Shown in pieces: positions 35,801-49,207 of a DNA stretch of 64,000 bases. This DNA is from Oncomelania hupensis (Eukaryota; Mollusca; Gastropoda; Littorinimorpha; Pomatiopsidae): positions 159,329,652 through 159,393,651 of the forward strand of contig CM072511.1 of assembly GCA_036898135.1 (NCBI GenBank), read 5' to 3'. The first letter of the stretch is position 1, and every line of letters begins with the position of its first letter. Below the pieces are notes generated by a model. It had not been told where the DNA came from. It saw nothing but the letters and a program-made list of their open reading frames with translations, and did no database searches. The position numbers and the translations under genes are program-made.

Positions 35801-36307
35801 TGCAAAGACCATTCTGCAAGGGACAGTACAAGGAGGTAGAAGAAGAAGGAGACCGAAAAAGAGGTGGGAGGACAACATTCGAGAATGGACTGGTTTGACA
35901 CTGAGCGAAGCCATCAGGGCTGCTGAGGACAGGGAAAGATGGAGTATGCTGGTTAAACGATCATCTGTGGTGCCCCTACGACTTCCGAGTTACGGGACAG
36001 GATAGGATAGGATATGATAGGATAGGATATGATAGGATAGGATAGGATCTCCCTTCCCTCTCTTTCCCCAATGTGTCCCAATAAATCAAGGGAGGTAATT
36101 CTGCTGTCAGATACCGAGTCACTAGCTGTCGTACGGATTTCGCGGAGTTGAGTCCCTTTGATCCACATACGCTTTTTTTTCTGCATCTGACCGGGTCAAA
36201 AACTTCTTATCTCTTCTATTCTTTGTGCATTTTCTTTTTCTCGAGGATGACCGAGACATCCTCTCCTCTTGCCCGCCTGACTGTCTGTCTTACTGTCTTA
36301 CTGTCTG

Positions 36308-36384
<77 letters not shown>

Positions 36385-36653
36385 GTTTTATTTTTTTGTG
36401 CATTGCATGGTATACTTCAATATTTTATATTTGACTTCTACTTCTGTGGGTTAATAGTGTGTTTCATCTTCCCCCTATCCTCCAACCCTCTTCCTCTACC
36501 ATCTCCCTTCCCCCATCATTTACCCCACCCCTCACAGCACCATTGCTGTGCTCACACAGGGACTGAGGTACTAATTGGCTGGAAATTAAAAAGACAAAAA
36601 GTGTTCGGACTTGTCGATTGGAACGCCTCTCTCACTCTCTGTTTATCTCTCTC

Positions 36654-36732
<79 letters not shown>

Positions 36733-36898
36733 ATCTCTCTCTCTCTGACAAAATGTAAACGAACGTGACATCACTGCATACAATAAAAGAGTACATCGCG
36801 ACGTCTTCCTGGAAGGTGCCGGTGGTCTGGGCGTGATGGCGATGTGGTTTTGTCACTCTGTCTTTCTGTCTGTGTCTCTCTATTTGTCTGTCTGTCCC

Positions 36899-36936
<38 letters not shown>

Positions 36937-39900
36937 GTTGAGGTAATGAAAGACTAAGTTGACAGAGACTGAGACTGAACATGGAAGTTTAACGACCATA
37001 CCCGTACGTCCATTGGCCATACGACATCCGGGGATGACCGTCCCGGGAATGAAGGGGTAGGGACTTCAATCAACACTGAACTTCTATCACCAGAACAATC
37101 ATACTGCTAAGGTAGACAGTGGGGAAAAAGGCTACTTTTAGCTTGCCCACCTCGGGATGCGAACCTGGATTTTTCGGTTTGCCAGGTGAACGGCTCTACC
37201 ACTAAGCTACCGCCGGCGGTGGGACAGACACGGAGAAAGAGACTTAAAAAAATGTATGGATCAGGTGATACTGACAGTATCAGAGTAGTACTGGTCTAGT
37301 TTGGTAAACTAAGTGTTGCGGAGATTGGTCGCGCTTGTGAGAGATTGCCCACCTTGAGGCTGCCAGAGGGAGCTTGTCCCCTTGTTGTCAGTGTAGCCTT
37401 CGGTGGCTTCTGTTGTGGGCAATCCTAGAGTGAGTCTTGAGCCCTCTCGGATTAAGCTGGACAAGGCGACACGACATAGATATCTGTTCTACCCGCATGA
37501 CACTTCGTCTTCTGCTTTTGGGGGTGCACAGGCCTACATTGTCGGCTGGCATTCTATGCAGGTTTGTGGCAGTGACCTGCAGAGAATGCGGTGGCACTGG
37601 TAGGGCCGGCAATCTTGTGTGCTCTGAACGCGTTTCCCGCCTTGATGGGTCACAAATTTGTATGTCTTTCTATCCTATCCTATCATATCATATCCTACCG
37701 TATCATATCATATCCTATCCTTTCCTAACCTATCCTATCCCGTAATTCGGAGGTTGTAGGGGCACCACAGATGATCGTTTTACCAGCGTACTACATCTTT
37801 CTCTGTCCTCAGCAACCCTCATGGCCTCGCTCAGTGTCAAGCCAGTCCATTCTCGAATGTTGTCCTCCCACCTCTTTTTCTGCCTCCCTCTTCTTCTGCT
37901 TTCTTGCACCGTGCCTTGCAGGATGGTCTTTGCAAGGCCTGATGCTCTGGTGACGTGGCCATACCATTGGAGTATCCGTTTCTTCACCACTGTGAGCATG
38001 TCATCGTTTTGTCCAATGGTTTATGTGATAGTCTGTCGGATTTCGTCGTTGGTAATGTGCTGGGTATATGAAATTCCCAGAAGTCTTCTGTAGCACCGCA
38101 TCTCTATGCTTTGTATTATTCGTTGTAGATCTGCTGTGAGGGTCCATGTTTCGCAAGCGTATAGGAAGATGGAGATAAATAGAAATGGCTCGGACAGACG
38201 GACAAGACACAGATTGTGTTGAATATATTACACGCGTCATCTTGCTTCAGTGACAGTGCACTGTACTTTGCTGGCCCTAAAAGTAGTCAAGCTGATTTAC
38301 TCTTATCGGCCAACTTTGCCCTGGAAAACCCAATTTCCCCTCAATTTGACCCTGGTTGGGGAAACGACAGGCTCACAAATGAAGCAGAAGAAGAAGAAAT
38401 TGAATCTAAGGCCGCGAGAGAGGGGATGAATTGGGGGAGGGGGAAGGTGTGAGCCCCGTTGTTTTTTCCAAAGGCCATTTACTCTCAATTCTAGCTCTAC
38501 ATTCCCTCAGTTCTATTACAGTTACAACTCTTTAGTTAACGTCTATGCTATTCTTAAAACGATTTTAGACGATCACATATACACACACGCACACGCACAC
38601 CCACACACCCACACCCACACACACACACATGTGTAGAAACGACGTGTCGATGACTGTTGTGAAAAAAAAACAGACATTATTTTGACACACTTTACATTTT
38701 CTTGACATTATTTTGACATTTTCAAATTTTTGAAGCTATCCCTAACCCAAACCCTACCCCCGTTGGGGTGCCGGGGGTTTCAGTATAAATAGTATCCCCA
38801 CTTTCTGGAAATTTAGTGCTTTAAATTCGCACTGTCGCTGTCTTTCTCATTTGTTCTTTCTCATTCCTGCTCTGTTCTATTAATCTGCTATACTATCTTT
38901 TTCTTCGTTAGACCAGTCACCTACCTTTTTTCTTGAAATCTCTTCCGGGACAAAACTCCTTATTTGTGTGTGAGGTCTGTTGGATCAGCTTGGGAATATT
39001 GGACGCTTTCTGCCAGGTGGTCACTAGGGCATCCTATGATGTTATTATTTAGCAATGTAGGCATTTTATATGTATGTGTTTTGTTGATAATTTATAATGA
39101 TGTTTGTATTCTATTTTGTTTTTGTAAACGGGGGTTCGATAAATTAGAGTATAACCTCAGCGTCCCCTGCGTGGGATGTCTTTATTGTAAAGTGACTGGC
39201 TGTTGGAGTGCCTTCAGTTTTACCACTAGGGTTGTTTCAGAAGATCATTATGCAGATCAGGGGTTGTCTGGCCCTGATTTGGCTCGGAAGAGTCCGCTGG
39301 ACCTAAAGCAATAATCATGTAATGTAATGTAACCCAAACCCTAACCCTAACCCTTAACCTAACCCTAATCCTAGCACAGCCCTAACTTTAGCGGGACACT
39401 GTTTTGACGTCAAAATAACGGGGTCCGTCAAAACAAAGTACGTAGAGGTTCAAGTGTATGTCAGAATAACGGCGTTCCTACCTAGCCACGCCCACACGCA
39501 CACACACACACACCCTCACGCATACACACACACACATATCCCACCCCACCCCCAAACACACACACACACACACCTCCCACCCCACCCCCAAACACACATA
39601 CATATCTATAAAATCGCCCCAATTTTTTTTTATCAGTACTTAAAAGGCCCCAGTTCGAAGATGTTGTTTACTGTTTGGCGAAAAGGCATTTACCCTAAAA
39701 TTCGCATTGTTATTATATTAAACAACGATAAAGTAGGCTTTTCTTGCTCAAACCAAGCGCTAATGTTTGAATTTTCCATTCCTGTTTTGACAGGGAGTGA
39801 TTTCGCTTGTTTTAACGGTACATCAATACCATAGCAGTGTGGCTTTTGACCCTATTTCTGAGTGAATTACTCGTCTTTCAAAAGTGCATATTTGGAGTCT

Positions 39901-42900
39901 GGGGTAAGGTAGGATTTATTTTATCAACCTAAAACAAAAAAACAAAAAACTTACCGAGCAATTTCAGTGTTCCCGATTACGCACAGTAGTGCGTCAATTA
40001 CGCACAAAATATGAAAAATGACGCAGGAAAATTTGCTGTGGGCGCACACATTTTTTTTGAATCGCTGAAGTCATAAATACGACCAACGAGTGGCGAACTA
40101 ATTCACGGCATAATCAGAATCAGAACCCAAATGAGACTGCCATTGCAGACGATTAAAGATTGTGTCGGGAGTTGTCGTCCTTAAAAATCGCATGCACGCG
40201 CATTGTAAACTTCCTCCAAGCAATACATTCACTGAACAAAAGAAATCTTCGTTAACCCATTCTTTGATTCTATCATACACGATCATGTCACTTCTGACTT
40301 GGTTGACTGGGCCCAAAACCCGTTCATCCACCGATTTGGGGACTCTCAAAATTTGCACAAGGACTCTTAAAATTTTATACCTGGGAGTCCCAAGGACTCT
40401 CATTTTTTGTGTGTGGAGGGAACACTGAATTTTATTTATACAGGTTATATCTCTTACCGGCTTGGTAGACGCCATATTTAGCTCAAGAATGTGGACTAAC
40501 CCCTGCTAATAATGGGCACGAAAACTACCGAAATTAATAATTTAAAATTATAACTAAACTTTCGAAAGAGTTTTTTTTTTAAATATAAATTTATTGTAAG
40601 CTTCTTTTTTCAGTGGGGCAACCCTCACTGTGAATGTTAAAGGGTATGGTGGTCAAAGCTTTTGATTGCAATTATTTATGTCTATGTTTTTTTTTAGGTC
40701 TGTGTATCTCTGACGCGAAAGCTGTGTAAAGAGGGGATCGCCGTTGGCTCAGTGGTAGACGCAGTGTGCTCAAATGTCAGGCCATAGCATTATAATTTTA
40801 TTTTTAATCGTCCATATTTAGTGCGCTTGCCAGCTCACAGAAGCTACTCAAGGCGCTGATTAAATTCTAAACCGAACTATTTCCAACTTGCTGCATTCTG
40901 CGCATGGACCCTCTCCTATCTTCTCCTCGATAGAGGCCTATAATTATGTAAGCGTGCTTACTGAGCATGTCACCTATACTTATACTTCTGTAAAAATGAT
41001 TGGGATCCAGGAACTTTCTCGTGCCGCTGAGGTGACATAAATGGTGGAAAAGTGAAAATCAATGAGCTTTTTTTTTTTTTTTTTTGCTTCCCCCTACCTT
41101 CTTTTCGAATTGAATATCGCTAGTAGAACAGGAGATGACGATGATGAATGACAATGATGGATGATGATAACGATAATAGATGACGAGGAGGAAGAGTTGT
41201 CCATAACGTAGGCTTACGCGACGCAGATTGCATTTGATAAGAACCTGGTTCTATCCTACCCTATCCTTTCCCGTAACTCAAAGGTCATTGGGGCACCACA
41301 GATGATCGTTTAACCAGCGTACTCCATCTTTCTCTGTCCTCAGCAACCCTCATGGGTTCGCTTAGTGTCAAGCCATTTCATTCTCGAATGTTGTCCTCCC
41401 ACCTCTTTTTCTGTCTCCCTTCTTCTTCTGCCTCCTTACCCTCGTAGGGATGCCGGGGGTTTCTGTATAAATAGTATCCCCACTTTCTGGAAATGTGCTT
41501 TAAATACCCACTGTTGCTGTCTTTCTCAATTTGTTCTTTCTCAGTCCTACTCTATTATATCAATCTACTATAATATCTTCTTCTTCGCTAGACCAGTCAC
41601 CTACATTTTTTCTTGAAATCTCTTTCGGGAAAAAAACTCCTCATTTGTGTGTGAGGTCTGTTGTATCAGCTTGGGAATATTGGACGCTTTCCGCCAAATG
41701 GTCACTAGGTCTTCCTATGATAGTATTATTTAGCATTGTAGGCGTTTAATATGTATGTGTTTTGTGGATATTTTATAATGATGTTTGTATTCTATTTTGT
41801 TTTTGTTAACGGGGGTTCGATATACTAGAGCATAGCCTCAGCGTCCCCTGCGTGTGATGCCTTTATTGTACAGTGACCGGCTGTGTGTGCATGCCTTCAG
41901 TGTCACCACTGGGGTTGTTTCAGTAGATCTTTTATGCGGGCGAGGGGTGGGTCCTCTTTCAGCGAAGTTTTGGTCTTGATTTTATGGTCCTGATTCGGTT
42001 CTTTGCAATCCGCTGGACCCTGTAAGCAATGAATAACCAACTAACAAATTCTGCCTCCTTGCACCGTGCCTTGCAGGATGGCCTTTGCTAGGCCTGATGC
42101 ACTGGTGACGCGGCCATAGCCGGCTTACATTATAAATAAATTGCAACCTAGTCAGATTGTTAAGTCGCGCTACCAGAAATGTAATCACAGTAAACGACCT
42201 TGAAGTCAACTCACGTCCTGATGAACTCGGTTTCAGACTAATCCTATTTGGTGTCACTCAATGTTAGTTTCTCTCTCTAACTATGGTCTCAGCGTACACA
42301 CACACACACACTGGCAAGTCATCGCTACCATAGTCTTTAGTTTCCGTATCCCCAGTTTCAGTAAACTGAGGAGCGCGCAGACGTCAATCCAAGGTCATAC
42401 CCCTTAAACCATTTTGCAAAGCCGCAGGCGACGTGAAAGGGGTGACGTCATTGGCTGATTTATAGACGACGGGAACATGGTAAACTTCTTGGGGACCGTG
42501 TTCATGGTCATTTGAAAAAACCGTCTCCTTTTTCTACTTCTTCTTCTTCTTCTTCTTCTTCTGATTGGGTTCTTTGCAGTCTGCTGGACTCTGCAAGAAA
42601 TGAATAACTAACTTTCTTTTTATTTATTTATTATTTTGTAAAGAGTGAAGGATGAGAAATAAGTGGGTGTCTAAAATTGTTAAAAGATGACGAAGATGAC
42701 TGTGTGTGTGTGTGTGTGGGTGCGTGTGCGTGGGTGTAGGTGGGCGTGTGTGTGTGTGTTTATGTATGTGTGTATGCATGTGTGTGAGTTAAATGATTTC
42801 CAATTTAATGTTGAAGGTTCTTTATTATGTTAATTTGTTAAGGGACAAATTAGAAGATCAGACTTTGTATTTAGTCTAAAATCTGTATCCCTAATAAAAA

Positions 42901-43018
42901 AATTTAAATTAAAAAAAAAAACGTTTTAAAGATTCGTGTTAGGTTTCCGCCTAAAATCTGTATCCTTGTTGTGAATAATATGTCCGAGTCTGAGTCCCCC
43001 TCCTTCCCCTCCATCCCT

Positions 43019-43052
<34 letters not shown>

Positions 43053-44753
43053 TACACGCACCCAAACACACCAACACAATTACACGCACACAAACACACC
43101 CACACAAACACACCTACACAATCACAACCACACCTCACAGCTAATATACAAACTTTGCGATTGTGTGGCTATGAGTGGCCTATGTTCACATTGTCTGTCT
43201 TCTTTGCTGTTTGTCTAGTGACTGTCTATCACCTCGAGTCTGTCTCGTTTCAATCGACGTTATCAAGACAGGCAATGCGCACGCACGTTGTTACGCCAAA
43301 ATTGTCCTGAACGTCTCTCACAAAACGCATTATCTTCTACGTGACTCCATCACTGATCACCGGACTTCAACCTCGCCTGCGGAAAGACCAGAAAGAGGAG
43401 GAGGTTGAGGATGCCTAGGATAAAAGAGAAATCCTATGCTTTCTAATCGAAGATAATGGGTAGATAAACAATGGACCAGAGGGCGGGTTGGGATTACTGA
43501 ATCTTTCTCAAACTTCGCTTGCCTGGATCGAATGTTACACAATTACATAATTATACAATTTTGCACAATTACTTCACGATTAATAGTTCTACGTCAAAAT
43601 ATTCTGATACCTTAGTTCTGTATTCTCTCTCCGCGAACTCCGTTAACTGCAGAAACGCTGTATTCGTCCAAGTTTGCGTACCTCCCCTTCGTGCCTCTCT
43701 AGCTTATGGAGGAAGGAATAGTGCCGGGTTTCCTCCATTTGCGCAGACGATGTTGACAAATGGCAGACGCTAATATGTTGTTCCATTTCTGTCCATTTCT
43801 TTTTCAGGGGTTTCTCCACCATTGACGAAAAAGCAGACGTATCGATTCTTTGCATCACAGCAACTTCTCGTCAACCGTTCGATTCCGGCCATTTACTTTT
43901 AAAGGAGACAATTTTCTAAGTTTTTTTTTTTTTTTTCACAGGAGGCAATCTATTACTTTTTCAAAGTAGACAGCATTCTGCTTTCTAAAGAAGGCAATAT
44001 TATACTTATCTTTTGTATTAAAAATGATCTCTGTTGGTGACGCCAAATCCGATTGTGAGATTGATTATGGGGCTTGTCTGGAGTTTCATGAATAAGGAAT
44101 ATTGAAATGCTGTTTGGGTGGACCGCCATTTTCTGCTCCAGAGACAGCCTCAAGGGAGATAGTCATCGTTTCAAGAGAGATCTCTCCGTATTCTTCAAGG
44201 GAGGCAATCGCATTCTTCCATTTCATTGCAGGGAATGGTTTCTGTTACGTTGAAACGCGCACGATAGTTCGTGTGTGAAGCGCGCGATAGATCTGTTCGT
44301 TTTATTTTGCAAAGCATGCAATAATAGAGTGTATTTACCTTTGATTTGATTTTGCGTTGTTGTTAGAAGAAGCTTTGTAAAACGTTGATAATTTTAGCTG
44401 GTCGATATTATTTGAGAATTTTCTAGAGTTGGTTGTTTACTATCGATCGAAGCGTATGCATAATTCTAGTGGTAACTAAAGAAGCTTCCATCCCAAACAA
44501 GGTTGTAATGAAGATAGAGAGGGTTGTGTTGAAAGTGAAAAGTTGAGAGTGGAAAAAGCGATTGTATGCAGTTGTTGATTGGAAAACTACATACGACGAC
44601 TTCTACCTTGTTGATGAGTGAGCAGGCTGCGTGGATAAACGAATCTGAGTTACACTTATCAGATTTCAAGCATCGGGGCTGAATCAACTGGTAAAAAAAC
44701 AACATCGAGTGTAACAGTTTCTTTCGATGAAATGTGATTGCTTATTATTATTA

Positions 44754-44788
<35 letters not shown>

Positions 44789-44809
44789 CATTATTATTAT
44801 TATTATTTC

Positions 44810-44843
<34 letters not shown>

Positions 44844-45202
44844 GCTATGAGCTAATTGCCCCCCCACACCCACACACCCACACACACGCACACACACCCA
44901 CACACTTCAAGTGCAATAATAGCAGTGATGGGGATTTTTACTGATAACGGGAGACAATTTTCAGATCTGCTCTTGCAGGGAAGAGATTTCCTACTGGAAG
45001 TTGGCAGGGTTTCTTAGGGGAAATTGTGAGAATGTTTAGAGAGTTTTGGAGTGTGGTAAAGAAAGAAGACTAAAATGCAAAAAAGAGAAAAAAATAAAGC
45101 AATGAATTGAAATTTTGCTGCATTTATTTCAAAGAGACAACCTCGCGCTTGCCTGTTGTAACGGAGAATTGCCGGTCTCTGAAGAAGAAATGCTCACTTA
45201 TT

Positions 45203-45279
<77 letters not shown>

Positions 45280-46832
45280 TGTCACGTGGGGTTTATGGGC
45301 TCTGCACAATGGAATTATGGACCCTCACGTTTATTCGGTGGGAACTGCTAGTTAGTCACCCTATGAATTACTTTAACAAATTTATTTGTTTAGCTCGTTC
45401 TGTGTTAAGGTTGGGGTACAGAGATAGATAGAAAAATGGTAAAAGATTACTGTCACACTAGCTTTCACACGGCTATGAATCATATGTATATAAGAAAAAT
45501 CTATTTTTTATTTCTATTTTATGTAGTCCAGCCACTTGATAACAGTTAAAATCACACATTTAATTCTTCTACTCTATACAAGGTTTTCTAGGTACTAATC
45601 TAACTTAAAAAGTCTCAGTCAATGCAAATAGTTCGATCGCTGATATTCTAGGCAGCTGTTATTTCTTCATCGGGCACTTGCTATTTGAGTTCATGTAGAT
45701 TGGACTACTGTGGTCCGTTTTACAGTTTCTGAAGAGTGGACTACTGTGGTCCTGTTTTCTATCAGTTTAAGTGCACTGATTCCTGTGAGCACTTAACTGA
45801 CGTGTGGGGTGTTCGAAGTCCTTCTGTGAGGTAGCTTCTGGTACACCTGTGTCGTTGTGTAGTTGGGTCCCTTGCCACGCTGTGGGGTCTTGCAGGGTGT
45901 TGTTCCCAGGTTAGCTCTCTCTGACTTGTGCGGTAGAGGCTACGCAGACAACTCGTCGTTTCTGTGGAGTTGGGCGCACGGGATAGCTCGCCTGTAATAT
46001 AAGAGACGAAATTCTGCACAACCCTGAATAATCGGTTTGTGCAGAGCGTCTCACTGAAAGCCAAAGTAGCCCTCAGTGATAGCTCCACATCTCTAAACAT
46101 AAGCGACGAACATTCTGCTACTTCCGGGGTCCACTGGAATCTCACTCTAAATACCTATACATATATAAATATAAATCGTGGCTAACTATACCCATACAGA
46201 ATTAATAATATTATAAACATTCAGTGGTACAGCCACTGGTCTGCAAACATACACATAAGTTAAACAACAGTGGTTCCGTACGGTATACAACTTGGCGGCG
46301 CAACCGGTCGTGTTTCGCCTCGTGGTCGGCTCTTCCACGTGGTACGGCAAATTCGGATTAACAATTCACATTTATGCATAGCAAATTCCACAAACATAAT
46401 TTCAACAATAATATAAATATATCACGATGAAACAGAAGGATGTTCATTTACCTGTTTGACAAGTTCAGGCCCGTGGTGACTTGATAGAATTCTTAGATTC
46501 TTAAGTACTGCTTCCTGGTCTCTGAGTGAAGATATTTCTCTAGCTATGTAGATGTTAACTCTTCCTCGTCTCACACACGACTGACTAAAACTGAGCTAGG
46601 TTTTGACCCAGTCAAACTGGCTCTAACCGCTTTGCCTGAGCTCTGGTTGGTTACAACGGTCAGATTCAAGGCCCACAGTGCTGACGTCACTAACTGCCGG
46701 CGTCACGCTCGCAGTGTGTGTGTACCTCCTACCTGTAATTGCTTGCTGTGTAATACCCTAACTCTCTAATGTTACAATGACTACACAAGGCTAAATAGTA
46801 CATAGGCAGAGTAAAACTAGCCAGTTCGTGAC

Positions 46833-46913
<81 letters not shown>

Positions 46914-47824
46914 CGCACAAACAACTGCTGCCCTGGCGAGGTTGAATCCAATTTGGAAAGACAGGACCATCAGTCTACATTCCAAGGTAAGGCTGCTGCG
47001 CTCCCTTGTCATCTCCATCTTCCTATATGCTTGCGAAACATGGACCCTCACAGCAGATCTCCAACGAAGAATACAAAGCATGGAGATGAGATGCTACAGA
47101 AGTATTTGGGCATTTCCTATACTCAGCACATCACCAACGACGAAGTCCGACAGACCATCACACAAGCCATTGGACAACACGATGACCTGCTCACAGTGGT
47201 GAAAAAACGGAAACTCCGATGGTATGGCCACGTCACCAGATCATCAGGTCTTGCAAAGACCATCCTGCAAGGCACAGTGCAAGGAGGTAGAAGAAGAGTG
47301 AGACCGAAAAAGAGGTGGGAGGACAACATTCGAGAATGGACTAGTTTGACACTGAGCGAAATAATCAGGTTTGCTAAGGACAAGGAAAGATGGAGTACGC
47401 TGGTTAAACGATCATCTGTGGTGCCCCTACGACCTCCGAGTTATGGGATAGGATAGGATAATATAGGAATAATTATAATGAATGCTATATGTTACCACCA
47501 ATCAGACTCAAAGAGCGGCGATCTGTAGTGTAGGTGTACTATCATAAATGGTTATGTTTCACACACTTTCACACTCACAGCAAACACACAACTCTCACTC
47601 AAACATGTGGTGTAAAGACAGGCATATCGATATTACAAGACGGAAAGAAGACCGAATTTTTATTTTTGAATTTTATATTGATAAATTTCATCATTAGGAG
47701 TATTAAACCGAAGTGGACCGAGATGTTTTACCTTGAGATGAAAACATTTTGAACTGCAGCCTAATCATCATCAGTAAAAGTCGTTACAGACTGAGAGGGG
47801 CTACAGTTGCAGCTATTAATGATG

Positions 47825-47910
<86 letters not shown>

Positions 47911-49123
47911 GCAGAAGAAGAACTTGATGATGATGAAGCTGATGATGACGACGACGACGACTGATGTTTAATTTTCAGTTTGGGCTCTAGCAATCCATCT
48001 GGAAATGCGCCAAAACCGAAAATTGTAATTTTAACTTGATACTTAAAATTTTTACGTGTTACTTGTAAATATGTCATTGATTTTGTAATTATCCCAAGAT
48101 ATTTGTAATTATCCCAAGATAGATGTAATTATCCCAAGATATTTGTAATTATTCACACTTTTCTGCTATCCTATGCACCAACGGGAATCCCCTCAATGAA
48201 ACATACTTCCGGTTTCTTTCTCCGCGTGTTTTAGTGAGTTATTTCCAAATATTCAAGAATAATAACATGTGTCACTGGCCACCAGTATCGTACCCTCACA
48301 TATTTTTTGTGGCTGCAGTTTATTATCCCTTTCTATCGCCAGTGGCGCGCCTAAACCCTACCTACCTAACATTATTTGTGAATTTTTGAAAAATATTCGG
48401 AAAAACATAACGCCCAGATGCTGGCTCGAACCCACACCTGTCAGGCGCCATTGGTTTCTGGCTTGTGGACAAGGCAAGTTAGTCACGCCTCAGCCCACTT
48501 GGCCACATTATGTTCCTAACATAGTCAACTACTTCGTGTTTTGTAAAGGTTGCGACGGCGAAGCTATGGAAAACTACAAGAGTCTTCAGGTCCTGTTTCA
48601 CTTTCTGTCGATGATCGACGCAACTCCGAAGTCGCCACAAATACAGGCCTCTACGATTGTTTTTTGCATCCTTTCACTGAGCATGTAGGCCTACTTCCTC
48701 CACCGTTTTTATACTTATCCCACTCGTTTTCTGGCTCTAACAATCGTCGTTTTCGGCAATTTGCCATATTTAAAAGTCACGCATCAAGCTTTGATAAAAG
48801 CAAAACAAGCCAGACCGGAACTTGGTTTCATGTTAACCTCGTTTTAATTTATAATGGCGATACCCACGAGTTTTTATGAGAGGTGCCGGAAAGTTGTGAA
48901 TAAGGTTTTGGCGCCAGTAGGCCGTCATATTGTGAAGTACACAGAACACGTGTTCATTACCATTATCACTGATAACTGTAAATGCAAGTATTGGCGCCTG
49001 TAAGCCGACTTAGCCAGAATTAAGCATGATCACGTAAAATTGTAATTAAGAAGTGAAAATTGTAATTATTATGTAATATTTACAAATTTCGAAGCAGAAG
49101 AAGAAGAAGAAGAAGAAGAAGAA

Positions 49124-49207
<84 letters not shown>

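Noticed and set aside
36148..36768. 206-codon ORF
   Set aside because: Ser/Leu repeat from CT microsatellites with no independent support.
39330..39385. Telomere or interstitial telomere
   Set aside because: CCCTAA-like units are few, degenerate and shared with dispersed family H copies.
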